Assembly (NCBI GenBank): GCA_000320545.1
Contig: ADNK01000257.1
Coordinates: 39,918-103,917 of the forward strand
Origin: Bigelowiella natans CCMP2755
Taxonomy: Eukaryota; Cercozoa; Chlorarachniophyceae
Direction of reading: 5' to 3'
DNA: 64,000 nucleotides
Shown here: positions 34,253 to 46,774 of the stretch, piece after piece
Numbering within the stretch: the stretch's first letter is position 1
Layout of the letters: each line of letters starts with the position of its first letter
Made by a program: the position numbers and the translations under genes
The notes under the pieces: generated by a model
Told to the model about the DNA's origin: nothing
The model's database searches: none
Seen by the model: only the letters and a program-made list of their open reading frames with translations

Positions 34253-36262
34253 GTGTGTGTGTGTGTGTACATATAAATAATTAATGAATACATTATAGTC
34301 CCATGCGAACATTGTTTTGTGCTACTACCTTCACGATGCAAACTGGACACAGCTGCACAGCATTCTCAAAGCAATTTGGCCCTTAACGATCAATATACTT
34401 TATTATATTTGTATTTGAACGACAGTGATCCTTCAAGTCGTCATGCAGGATCCCCCCTTCCCCCCCCTCTCTTACGTTAGTCGTAATCATACCCCGCTGC
34501 TCGATGGTGTCCTCAATTGGAGGGTAAAATTGATCGAGCACGTCGTTCTTTTCCCAGTCCTTACTCCGCTTGGGAGGGTAGTATATTTTATATTTATCCA
34601 TCCATTCCTGCAATGAAGAAAAGCGAAACAAAATTGGCGACGACCGATGAATTTGTCGAAGAGCGTCGTGTTGGGCCCGATTAATGTTGGGTAATGTTGA
34701 TGTTTGTAGATACCGCAAACCTTTTCTCTTCTTTGGTCTAATCCCCCCCCCCTCATTCTATTATGCTCGGTTGCTTACTACCTCATGCTCCTGCTGGGTG
34801 AGGAGAGGGTCCTTATCTTCAATCGGATCGGGAATGTTCAGCACACACGGCGTGTACCATGAGCATGGAATCTATAGCGTCGTTGTAGTAGTGGTAGTAG
34901 TAGTAGTAGTAGTAGTAGTAGCAGCAGCAGCAGGAGGAGGAGGAGGAAGAGGAGGAGGGGGGGGGGGGACAAAATATATGTATGCAGAATTAGCAATTGC
35001 CTCTTTTACACTTACGTTGGTACAATCTGGCAGTAGTTGTGATAATGATAACAACTGCTAACCCACATTGTGGTAGATTCGACCCTCACCCCTACTACCC
35101 CTGCCCCCCCCCACCCGTGACGAATAGATAGATGAATGGATGGATGGGTGCTGTGTCGCAGCACCTGGACTCCGAGAAGGTCTAACACGGATCGCACGGT
35201 TGCGCAGAGAACCTCTCTAATGTCCTCTAGGCGGTCTGCTAAACCCATTATCACCTAAGGAGATATGTAGTCAATGTTGGACATTGACAACAAAGACATG
35301 TAAAAACTCGGCTCTTTCCCACTCACGTACTGCATTCACCACATATCTCTGTATTATTCAGCCATAAAACACATGTACCCATTTGAAGTGGACAAATCAT
35401 AACAAAAACAAGCTGCCTATATTTATGTAACATTTATGTTTAGACATAGAGAGAGAAAGGTAGGGGGGGGGGGGGGGGGGGAGGGAGAGAGTACAATAGG
35501 TTTAATTATCTAAAGTACAGCATAATATTGATACCACAGGAAGCTTCCTGGAAAAGGAGCGCACCGATCGATTGCGGCAATTCCTATTCTCATACCTAGA
35601 TAATCATTTCAAGAGAGCACATTCAGCCTAAATTTCACCATCACCACCAGCTATCACCATCAGATCCATTTGACCATCATCATCACCGCCATCATCATCA
35701 TCATCATCATCATCGTTATTGCTAATTATTTCTATTCTTCATCGGTTGCAGTAATCTCCGAGTTGGGAACACGATAAGCGGCGGTCTCATAGTTGTTTTA
35801 CACATAAATGATGGATACAAAACAACTGGAAACTTGTTCTCCGCGGCATCATAACATCAATGACAACAGCAATTACAACACGGTAATCATCATGATATGT
35901 GAGGTCTTGCTTTGTTTGTTCAACTATGATTCTTTGTACAAGGCATAAGGTGTGAGAGCGAGCATCCCAAACGCGTCCTGAAGGATCAAGGAGGACGAGA
36001 GGAGGAGGAGGAGGAGGAGGAGCATTGCAATACGCACAATCATGTGACATCAGCAAACATTAAATGCATGTAAAGATACTAGGTAACATGAGTCAGCTCT
36101 CTTCATCAAGTGATAATACTGACATCACAACGCTATCGGGCGCTACACCTCCCCCTCTTCTTCCCCTCTCACCTCTGGCAGCTCGGATTTTAGAAGGGGT
36201 AATAGTTCCGGAGAATACTTTTCTTTGTATCCAGGAAATGATAGATGATATCCTAACAGATT

Positions 36263-36298
<36 letters not shown>

Positions 36299-36921
36299 CA
36301 CGCAGGCAATAGGAGGAGCAGATCATAAACCGAGAGTAGTAGTAGTAGTAGTAGGAGGAGGAGGAGGAGGAGGAGGAGGAGGCGGAAAAGGAGGAGTAGT
36401 AGCATTTATAGATAAGAGAGAATCATCACAGAATGAAAGAAGGGGGGCGACGACATTCAGCTTTCCACAACAAAAAAAGAACTACTACTACTATTTACGC
36501 TATAAGGAAAAATAACCGGTATACCACCCACTTACTTGTAGTAATGTTTTTTATAACAGTAGCATTTAGAGGCTCAAGGATCTGATTGTTAAAGGAGAAG
36601 AGCTGAAGAAAATTGCATTGTGGAGAATAGGACACGGCCAGCTAACAATATCGATCTTGTTGTCATGGGGTTATTAGCATGTGTATACCCTGCACTCAAT
36701 TTGGAAGAAACTTTCGATGAACACTTTCAGGAATTTTACTTGCATTTGAGATATCTGAGTAGTAGAGAACATTTCTCTTAGGCATTTATAAGCATCATAA
36801 CTGTTGGTCTCTCCTTCTATCTGACCAATCGATTCAGTAACCTTGATTTGTTCCACGTTTTCCTCAACTTCGAATGGTTTCAGGTAAAGGATCTTCTCAC
36901 CATGGAAAGAAAATGGTCAGG

Positions 36922-36961
<40 letters not shown>

Positions 36962-37837
36962 GCGCGCGCGCACGCACGCACGCACATTGTATAAACAATC
37001 AACATGTAGGATATAAGTGGAGAAGTCGTAATTACTCTACTACCCCTACACAACTACTACAGGTTGTTACCTTATGACTTTTGTCAGGCTTGAGCGCAAC
37101 CTCCTCAAACTCCTTCAATGTCTGCAGGCCCGACCGATTTTCTAAGTGAGAAAACAGCGCTCAACGGGTAAACAGGGGAACTTCTTCGTGTTCATCCACA
37201 ATTGAATATTTTCAGAATATTGTAAAAATTATTAAAGATTTTGCTCACACACATGATCAATAAAGAAACATAATTTTATTCATAATTCCTTTACATTCTC
37301 ATTTTTTGAACTAGGTTGCTATTACTTGGCGGCAGGTCCATTTTTGTGGAGTATAGAGAGTCAATGGCCTCTTGAGTGGCATTAAAGCGGGATCTTGATG
37401 TCCGAATAGTTTTCCTTACATATAAGAGAGAGCAATGAGACAAAGGTCAGTGGTTGAAGGGGATTCATCATTTCCTACAACAATCTGTCCTCAGACCATA
37501 GATTGTTGCCAACCAGCGTAGTATCCCCGACGGCCTTTGCAAAAACTTCCTCGAACTGAGAGCGTTTTGGCAGAGGTGATTGCGTTCCTGCACTTCGTAA
37601 GCTTGGGAAATTTCCTGATTCAAAGCCACATGACTTGAATCCCACACCGCACACAAACAAGCAACTACACAGCTAGCATGCCCACGCTCTTCTCCAGTTC
37701 CACCACACATTACCCGTATTATGCGACAGAAGTGACATGACGACTAGCATTGCAGCCACAACTGCAATGTGTGAGGCACCATTCCTCCTCTTCGCCGCCC
37801 CCATTCTCCGATACAGGCCGCGCCCAAGGCCAGACAT
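33662..37837 (-). CDS. Unrecognised type II membrane protein, at least 14 exons
   Basis: Secure minus-strand exons: 37714-37837, 37479-37614, 37326-37414, 37071-37141, 36740-36892, 36536-36602, 36173-36252 and 35940-35977, then 35165-35254, 34782-34871, 34476-34607 and three more down to the stop at 33662. Between 35255 and 35939 the exons are unresolved. The protein starts with a basic stretch and one hydrophobic anchor (HIAVVAAMLVVMSLL), so it should sit in the secretory pathway with its bulk in the lumen or outside. Readable parts: QFEEVFAKAVGDTTLVGNNL, KEFEEVALKPD, SFPGYKEKYSPELLPLLKSE, ADRLEDIREVLCATVRSVL, KIYYPPKRSKDWEKNDVLDQ, LLPEVVGELDLEERAKKLAG and a very acidic tail (GEKDDDSDDEDHGRGD). 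I recognise no family. The acidic tail could bind calcium. Introns contain CA/TA and GTA/GGA runs. Confidence 0.55.
34190..34250. repeat. CA-TA-TG composite microsatellite
   Basis: CA run, then TA, then TG, close to an exon (starting at about 34189 on the minus strand) of the membrane protein gene. The near-palindromic arrangement could form a hairpin. Confidence 0.85.
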
Positions 37838-38367
37838 AGCGTTGACCGATGGGCTCTTTCCGAGCCCAGCCGTCCGATTTATTCTCTTCCTAAAATCACG
37901 AAAAATTCATGTCGCAGCTATAATTTGCCCGGATACAACTGCCTTTATTCAGCCAGGGGAGATCGGCATTCGCGTCCTTACGACGAACATTAGGAGATGA
38001 CGCAGGCTCGAAATCGCATCGTTTTCTTTCTCTCGGCTTAAGTCGACCGGGGCTTCTCGGAAGCAAAAAACAGGTCGTAATTTCATCGATGTATTTAGGT
38101 TAAAAACGAAGCATCGAAACGAAGCAGAATCGAAGCGATTAGCGTTTAGATTTCCAATAGATTTTAGGTGTTCTCTGGATGTCGCAGGGTTAAAAAGGGA
38201 CCATTTCCAAACGAATTGACTTCAAACAGAGTACGTCTTCTGGCTGCCGACGACATCTTCAAAACCCAGAAGTCGGTACGTGGAGCTCAGTGCGGGGGGG
38301 ATAGACTCGTCATTCGATCGGATGAATACGTGCGAGACCAAAACACACACAAGCGGCGAGAGGGAGT
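37838..38367. promoter_or_regulatory. Divergent promoter region with TGTCGCAG motifs
   Basis: Lies between the minus-strand membrane protein (ATG at 37837) and the plus-strand TlpA-like gene (ATG at 38368). TGTCGCAGCTATAATTTGCC at 37910 and TGTCGCAGGGTTAAAAAGGG at 38180 match the motif seen upstream of the G8 gene. A GATTTCCAATA word precedes the 38180 copy (at about 38150), as it does the copy at 13829. Confidence 0.4.
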
Positions 38368-39922
38368 ATGTTTCCATTTCATGATAAGATGCCTTTTAGG
38401 GTGATGAAGAAAGAAGAACCTCCTCGTTCACGGTCCCCTCGAATCCCTCCACAGATACCAAAGGAAAGTTTTTCTTCATCAAGCCCTTCTCTAGCACAAG
38501 ATTCAGCACAACAGCTGAATAAACGACATCAAGGGAAAGTATGTGTGAGTCCGTATAATCGATTTATGAAGAATACTCAGATCGAGTTCATTTTTTCGTA
38601 GAAGATTCTCTCACCAAAATGCATATTTGGTATAATATTACGTAGGAGCTGTCGAAACATGAAGTAAAATCTATCGAACAACTAAGCTCCAAAGATGTGG
38701 CATCTTCCAACGAAGCAGGTTTGGATGCCGATGCTGCGACACCGGCAACGACTTTCACATCACCGAAAGGATTTCGTGGCTTTGATGTTGGGAATACTAC
38801 CAAATCACTATCGCCACACTCAAGCACTGCAAAAGAGATACCCTCAAGTTCTAGCTCTAAGAAAGACCTGGTGCTATGTCTATTCTCCAGTGTGGTCGCA
38901 TGGTATCAGCCTGAGGAAAAGAAAGCTGTTCCTTTCGATTTCATGAAAGAGCTCAGAGGTAATGGAACATTTACCATTCCAATGTTGCCAACTGACGATG
39001 TGCCCATATCCCGAACAGACAAAGTGCTACTCTTGATTTTCTTCCAATCAACCTGCAGAGGGTAAGCCTTTCCACCCTATGCCTATTTTAGCTGGGCTGT
39101 GTTTTGCTAATTGGAATGCTATGAAAATAGATGTCATGTGTACATCAAACACGCTATCAAACCTATGTACGAAACTCTTGGCAAAAACGACAAGATTCGT
39201 TTTCTCGCCATCCAAACTACGTTTGAAAGGTACTGTCCTGTTTTTGTGAAAGGATAATATCACACATACCAGCTTTCTGTTGACGCGTTATCACAGTTGC
39301 AAAACACACGCTCAGGTTTGAAGAGAACACCCCTGAGAGCGCTCAGGACTTCCAATCTACTTACAAGCTTCAATTCCCAGTAAGCTCTAGTGATGCAGGC
39401 TATTAAAGACATAGAAGCTGATGGTACGATTTATTTCCAATGACTCCTCTCACATCAGGTTGGTCATGATGGACCTGTTGATATCTCCGAGCTTCCTGAG
39501 GCAGTTCAAGAGAAGTATACTTCCCACTCTTTCTACCATTTCATCATATCTTGGCGTGTATTCTTTGGTACAGGTTCCTGGAGTCGGTCAAGGCAAGTAG
39601 CGCTGACAGCTCGAATCTTCCTTCCTCCCTTGTTATGAAGCTAGGAGCAGAAGGTACGAATCTAGATCATCGCTTCAACAATTCGACATGAAAATTGAAC
39701 ATTTTGGAAATGAGTCTTCTTTTATGGTACCAAGGCACACCCTGGAGCATTCTCATAGCCCCGCAACAAAATGGAATGATGAAGGTTCTGTTTAATAGCT
39801 TCAGATTCGATGAAAGGGTCAGACACATTTCCTCCCATCCTAATTAATTAATCTCCTGCTACTTTTCATCTTCTTAGGTCTTCATTTTATATTTACGATA
39901 CTGCAGGTTCAATTGTTGCTAA
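38368..39922 (+). CDS. TlpA-like thioredoxin-fold protein, 8 exons
   Basis: Exons 38368-38538, 38646-39061, 39131-39229, 39316-39379, 39459-39514, 39574-39653, 39735-39817 and 39878-39922 sum to 1014 nt, giving 337 residues. The first ~130 residues are Ser/Pro-rich and probably disordered. The thioredoxin-like domain follows: KVLLLIFFQSTCRGCHVYIK with a CRGC redox centre split by an intron, then IRFLAIQTTFE, a FEENTPESAQDF helix, FPVGHDGPVDI, and KLGAEGTPWSILIAPQQNG (cis-Pro loop), then VLFNSFRFDE. This order matches bacterial TlpA/redoxin proteins with a CxxC active site. Both Cys are present, so thiol-disulfide activity is likely. The partner is unknown. Introns are 69-106 nt. An in-frame upstream exon is possible but not needed. 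Confidence 0.8.
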
Positions 39923-40693
39923 CTGAGAAGCTTCTTGCATGATCATGTGTGTTAATCACATGGCGTTATTATTGTATACAACAATTAAAAATAAGTACTC
40001 GCAAATAATGCAAAGGTGCGCATAATGCGATTTGCTCTATTTTCCCGCCAGTCCTTGTCTGTACGTCTAGACGCCGCTGCGGCATTATTATTGGCAAGAT
40101 AGACAATACGGATGATTGTACATCTATGTTGAGAAAACTGTTGATCAAGAAAAAATATTGCAAGATACCCCACATGTACGTACACATCCAAGCAAATAGC
40201 TTCACACACAGTGCTTATCTGTTCCGCTTAATTGCATGCTACATATACACGGATGACCATCGAAAAAAATTGAACATTTCATTACATCCGCCTTGTACAT
40301 ACACAGATGTAGCACATAAGAGCAGCAGCTCATAGTGTGCGACGACATCTCTAATAATATGTGTTACACACGACATGCATGGTTCAGCCCTTCTCTAGCT
40401 TCTCTGCACGTGACAATGCTTATCTAGTTATTGACACTATATCTAGATTATCTAGACTACAGCCACTGTTCATTCATGCACATTGCGCGCGAAATCGAAA
40501 TGCTGCTTGCACTGTAAGATATGCATTTGTATAATTTATTACACAGCTATAGATGCTACATTTGAACGTCATCCATGACTACTGATCACAAAGGGCTGTA
40601 GCTTGAAGACGCCCGAAATTTACCGGATCAAACACAGAGCCATGTTACAAAAGCTGATCGATTCTAGGGACAACTAATAGCTGTGAACGGCTT
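39923..40693. other. Convergent 3' flanks, no gene seen
   Basis: Between the TlpA-like gene (plus) and the end of the USP gene (minus). AT-rich. No protein-like frame. Confidence 0.55.
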
Positions 40694-42064
40694 CTATACT
40701 GCTGGAGGGGGCATCGAAGGTGGAGGTGGAGGGCCGTCAGGAGCTGTGCCCTCTGCCTTTTTCTTCTCGGCATCTTCCCTATACTTCTTCTCAGCTTCCT
40801 CGATTCGCCTCTCACGTTCCTCGATTTCTTCAAGAGAGAGAATCTTGATTCCCCCAGGCTCAGGGCCTGGCTGTGATATACCCGTTGGTAGAATGTCCGG
40901 CTGTTTCTCAATTTTCTCCGGAATACGTCCGTCCTTGAAGAGAATGTTATCCCCCGATCTAGCCCGCCATGGAGCAGACCCTGCATCATCATCACCATCA
41001 TCACAATTCATCATCATCATCATCATCACCAATAGCAGCAGCAGAGGAAGCACGTTGAATTCATGATGATGATGCTGTATGATGATTGATAATGATAGTG
41101 GTGGTTGGTGGTAGTGGCTCTGCATGTTATATACAAAGGACTGGAAACAAAGAAAACCACCAGCATAGATACCACACTGCTATCATTTCTGCTGCCATTA
41201 CCACCACTAAAATAGTCATTCGCTCACACCCCCACCGCAACAACAACAACAACAACTACTACTACTACTACTACTACCAATCTTAGAGTTCTTGTTTAGC
41301 TTCCTCATGTTCCATTTGAGGAGTGGAATCTGTGTCTCATCTTTGAGCTGCCACTTCATCGGCTTGACAACCTTGACCTCCTCCGCAGGGATGGTACCCC
41401 CCCCGAGCTTTGCCAGCGTCTCTTGCAGCTTTGGGAGCTTCCAGTGCTTGCCGAAAGCCATCTCTACAGGATCTCCAAGCTTACCAAGGTCTGGGTACCA
41501 TTGATACACGTTCAGGAGCAATGTGTTACTTGTCGTCACCTCAGGAACTGCTGTACGCTGCACAACGATGGCCTCAAAGTCCTGCAACCCTGGCTTATTC
41601 TTCTTCAGTGTTTTGTCATCGACGAATAAGATGCCGAGTTTTTCCCCCTTGAGCTCCCTCACACGCATGTACTGGGCGGAGGGAGGACCGCCAGCATCGG
41701 GCTTCCAGATTTTACCGATTTCTTGCTTTACTTGCAGCATGCTCATGCCACCTTGCAGCTTGATGTCGGAGAGGAATGCAAATCGCTCCAACGCCTTTGC
41801 CTCTAGCTTCCTCTCTTTTGCATCTTTGCCATCACCACCACCATCCTTCTTCTTCTTCTCATTCTTCGTTCTCTCTCCTAGATCTCCATGTAGCTTAAGG
41901 ATGTACTCGCCGGACTTTAGAGGTGCTCTGGGAAGAAAGGGGAGGGAAAGGGGTGAGAGGGGTAAGGCTGAGTCACTGTAGCTATCCATAGGGATTCAAC
42001 GCCCAACAACGGCAACCAATAATCTCATGATGACTGTGAGACTTCCCCCCCCCCCCTTCCTCTC

Positions 42065-42121
<57 letters not shown>

Positions 42122-42738
42122 AACACACACACACACACACACAAACAAATACTGCATACCCCATATCAAGCCAGATCGCACACGGCGGAGCAAAGTTGTA
42201 GAGATTGAGCGTTTTCTTAGTCTCTTTCAGCTCTGGGCCATACCTGACCATTGGAGGGTTAGAGCGAATGCAAGAAGCTGTGGTGACGACATTACTCACA
42301 TCTACTACTACTACTACTACTACTCCTCTCAAACAACTAACGATGATCTATTAAGATGATGATGATGATGATGATGATGATGATAATGGGCCTCTTCCTC
42401 CTCCTCCTCCTCCTCCTCCTCCTCCTCCTCCTCCTCAACTACGGCTACCTCATCTTCCTTATCTTAAACGCCTCCTTATCGAGGCCTAGCTGTTTTGCAA
42501 GGGCTTCACGAAATTCCCCAAGGGTCTTTCTTGTATCGAATTCGATGTTGTGCGTTTGATACTCATGGGGAGCGTGTGCCCCAAGCATTGCCGTACCCTC
42601 CCCTGCCGTTGCCACTGGCGGCGGCGGCAAGCCTCCTGCTCCGGGAGGGGGGGGGACTAAGCCCCCGGGTCCTCCAGCAAGGGGTGGAGGCGGTACTGCT
42701 GCTGCTGCTAAAGAAAACAGGTATTATCATGTGCGTGG

Positions 42739-42799
<61 letters not shown>

Positions 42800-44470
42800 A
42801 TGAGTATATATGGATATGATGAGATGTATATGAGGATGATAATGACTACTAAGTAATAAATGATGGACCTCCTGGCGTTGATGCCCCACCTCCCTGCTCC
42901 AACTTCTTTTTGGGTGGTTTCTTGTCGTTGTCCCTCGGATCATTGAACGCCACAACGAGGATGTACTTATCCCTTTCAAACTTCTCAAGCAGAGCAGGCT
43001 TGGCACAGTCCGTGTGCGTGGTCCCCTCATCACACACCTCCGCAAATACTTGCGAGCCGTCACGAATCTTAAGGAACTCGAGCCCCACCGTGTCTTCGAT
43101 GATCTTCGGGCCTGTGATGGGGTCTTGGCACATAAGCACGATTCTTGAGGACTTCATCTTCCATAGCTTCGCAACGTTGTTACGCAGCTGTGAGCCACGC
43201 GCCCCCTTTTCATCGACTTCCACGAAGGAAGGGCCAGTGATCTTATCGGTCTTTTTGTCGTACGTCATCAGCGCCAGCTGCATCTGGTCAGGGATGTACT
43301 CCTAGTGGTAGGTAGGTAAGGAAGAAAGGTAGGAAGGAGGATGAAAATGATATCACCATTAAAATCACCAAAATCATCATGTAGTACACACACAATGCTA
43401 GCCAGCAAAGAAACAAAGAAGACGACTGGGCTTGCATCCATTATTGTGAAACACGGCAGTAAGACTACCAGCAGCTACTACTATTACTATTATTACTACT
43501 ACTTACTACTACTTCTCCACTACCTCGAATTCTTCTCCGTCTTTCTTAACCTCCAGGAATAGAGCTTGGTGCTTCTTCACCTCCGCCTTCTCCAAAGTGA
43601 AGCTCATGGGCTGGATTGGCCTCGTGCCCCTCTTTTTTAGCCCATCGTATTCTCGCAGCCTGATGTTGCTCAGCTTGACGTCTTGTAGCATCCTCTTCAT
43701 ATCTTCGTCCTTGTTGAGTTCCAGATGTTGGCTGATGGCGTTTTTGACAGCGGCCTCCACCGTCTTGCTTTTGTGCATGGAAATGCGCACGTAGTCACCC
43801 CCAAAGAACACGTTCGCCTCAATCATCTCCTGCTGCCGTTTCCATTCCTTGAACTTCTCGTGCCATTTTGCATTCTCCTGAAGGGGGGTTGGGGGGGGGG
43901 GAGAGTAGTGGAGGGGGGAGAGCGAAGATGGTGATGATAATAATCACGACGTGGATAGATAGAAAACAGATGGGTTACGATTGGAGATGGCAGCTATATC
44001 AAGCTTCGTTTTGCATTTAGTGGGCTTCAATTGATGAGGTGATGATGATGATGATGATGCGAATTATCTCATTAGCAGCACTGCCTGCTCTATTTCCTTC
44101 CGGAGTGCCTCTTCAATCTCTTCGCCCCCCTCATTTTCCTTTGAGTATGAGTAGGGAATTGAATAATGTGGTGACAGGAGGAGGAGGAGGAGGACGGGGT
44201 TAGAATCGTCAAAACCACAAACAAGAACAACTGCGGCTTCACAAAACAGCTGCTGCCACTACTTTACAAATAAAAATCATGGGCGATTCGGTATAAAAAG
44301 AACATTCTTTCACTCTTCTTACTCTTCTCTTTTTTCTTGTTGTTGTTATTATGTTTTATTACTGAGCTCGAAAGCTTTTCCACCGCATATTTGAGCCTGT
44401 AGTATATATAGCATCATCTGAGCAAGTTGGTGGTGCCTTCTAGTGCCATTGCCATAATTTGCATCGTGGT

Positions 44471-44507
<37 letters not shown>

Positions 44508-45100
44508 GTCATATTCGTCAATCCCTCCCCACTGTTGCCATCAAATCTATCATAATGTACTTGGAGAGATGGCCTGGTTTTAAGCCGCACTTAGCACTTA
44601 GAGACTTCCAAAACTCATCATCAGCAGCAGCATCATCCCCACCATCCTTCTTTGTCTTTTTCAGTATATCCATCGTGACCCCAGCCTTAGAGAATGCTGC
44701 TTCAAACTCACCTGTGGTTGGGTGCGTGGGTGGCGGCAAATAGCACAACCGTTGTTATAGTTATCGCTCTCTCCCTCTCTCTCACTCTCTTTCTCTCTCT
44801 CGGGATAACATTGGCATTATTGCACATGAAGGTGTTTGTATTTAGAGGAATAGGGAGGGGAGGAGAGAGAAGACGCCGCAATTCATGATAGTCAACGACG
44901 ATGTGCCAGAAATGTTTGTTTTATGCGACAATACTACTACACGTGCACTCACCTAGCTTGTGCTCCTCCAGGAAAGCTTTCAGATCAGAAGATCCCTGAT
45001 ATCATGTGGAGGAGGGAGGGAGGGAGGGGTGGTCCCCAGATGAACGAACAACAATAGGACGACTTATTTGATGATTGTTCCAAATATTTACTATAAACTG

Positions 45101-45136
<36 letters not shown>

Positions 45137-45150
45137 CTACAATCATCATC

Positions 45151-45187
<37 letters not shown>

Positions 45188-45604
45188 CCACCACACCTTA
45201 TCATTATCGATCTGGTCTCCCCCCTTATCACGGCGCTGGTACATTACCATATAGGCATTTGCAGATGGGTGTGCAAAGGGCCGTCTAAATACCATCATCG
45301 ATAATACGAATATTACTACATCACCAGCGTTCTCGAATGCGGCGATGAAGTCAACGACACACACAAGCAACACTCATCATCACCATCATCGTCATCATCA
45401 TCCTCAAGAGAGTTGTTGATCTGGAAGTTGTATTCTCTCTTTGTGGATTGAATACTCTGATTAAGTCTACTGCTTACTTGTATTTCTTGCGCTCCCCCGA
45501 TTTCTTCTCGGCATCCTTGCCCTTCGCCAACTAAGTTGGATGTTTAAAGTCACACACGCACACTACATGTCGACTATCTACAAAGCCAGCATCAGTGTGG
45601 AAAT

Positions 45605-45642
<38 letters not shown>

Positions 45643-46114
45643 CATGCTCATTATCATCATCATCATCATCGTCGTCAGCAGCAGCAGCGCACCTCCTCTT
45701 TCTTGGTCGTCTTCGTCGTCTTTGCGGTAGAGAGAGGAGGAGCTGGGAGTTTTGCGCCAGGTGGGGGTGGGAGAGAAATGCCTGTTCCTGGTGGAGGGGG
45801 GATGGCACTCTCTCCTCCTTCCTCGGTGTCTGCAGTGTTGTTGGTGGTGGTAGCAGCCGCCATGGCTTTACGGGTTTCTTCCTCGTGCGCCTTTCGTTTG
45901 GCCTGTGATGAGAAGGATCACCGATCGATGGGTAGGGAGAAGGGGGGAGGAAAGAACGAATAATCATGAAGTTACAACCAATTCAAGGAGAGACATCATG
46001 CGCATCATCATCATCATCATCATCATCGTATTATTCTCTTCATCATCGTCACCACTTCCTACTGTCTATTGCTGTATTATCGTCATCAGGAGGACTGCAT
46101 ATAGTAACTACTAC

Positions 46115-46152
<38 letters not shown>

Positions 46153-46364
46153 ACAGAGCAGCTAGCATAGCTACTACTAATAATCATGATGATGATAATG
46201 ATGATGATGATTAAATGACGATGTGAACACCTCTTCTGCTTTTTCTCTCGCCTCCGCCACATCAGGATGTTCTGTGTGGATAAGTATGGTCGTCATCAGC
46301 GATCTTGACGATACAGCATGCCCCCCCCCTTGTGTTCATATTCCTACTACTTCTTCTGCTACTG

Positions 46365-46398
<34 letters not shown>

Positions 46399-46735
46399 AC
46401 TATGGATTGCTTAAACTGCCGCTAATTCCTCTGCTACTACTTGAACAGGTGGTGCAAATGGCAATAACAATAATACCCATCATCTTCTTAACGTCTGCAT
46501 CGGAGATAGCGCTCACGTGAGAATCATCGAAGCAGTACCTAGAAGAAACATAAGAAGAGAAAGAAGAGGAGGAGGGGTTCATCGTTGAAGATAGAGTAGG
46601 ATGTAAAGGGAAGGATGATGATGATATGAATCACCATATACAATTATCATCATCATCATTATCATCATCATCATCATCATCATCATCTATACCATCATCA
46701 CCACCATCGCCTCGTCAGCACAAACACACACACAC

Positions 46736-46774
<39 letters not shown>

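Noticed and set aside
37468-37710. Alternative frame ending in GLRTDCCRK at the second exon of the membrane protein
   Set aside because: Only the other frame splices in phase to both the signal-anchor exon and the following exon at 37326-37414.
37737-38000. Plus-strand frame of 87 codons
   Set aside because: Antisense to the first exon and upstream region of the minus-strand membrane protein, whose signal anchor and splice phases are better supported.
46645-46772. CAT and CA runs considered as a CRISPR-like or tandem-repeat locus
   Set aside because: Simple microsatellites with no spacers. There is no CRISPR array in the window.
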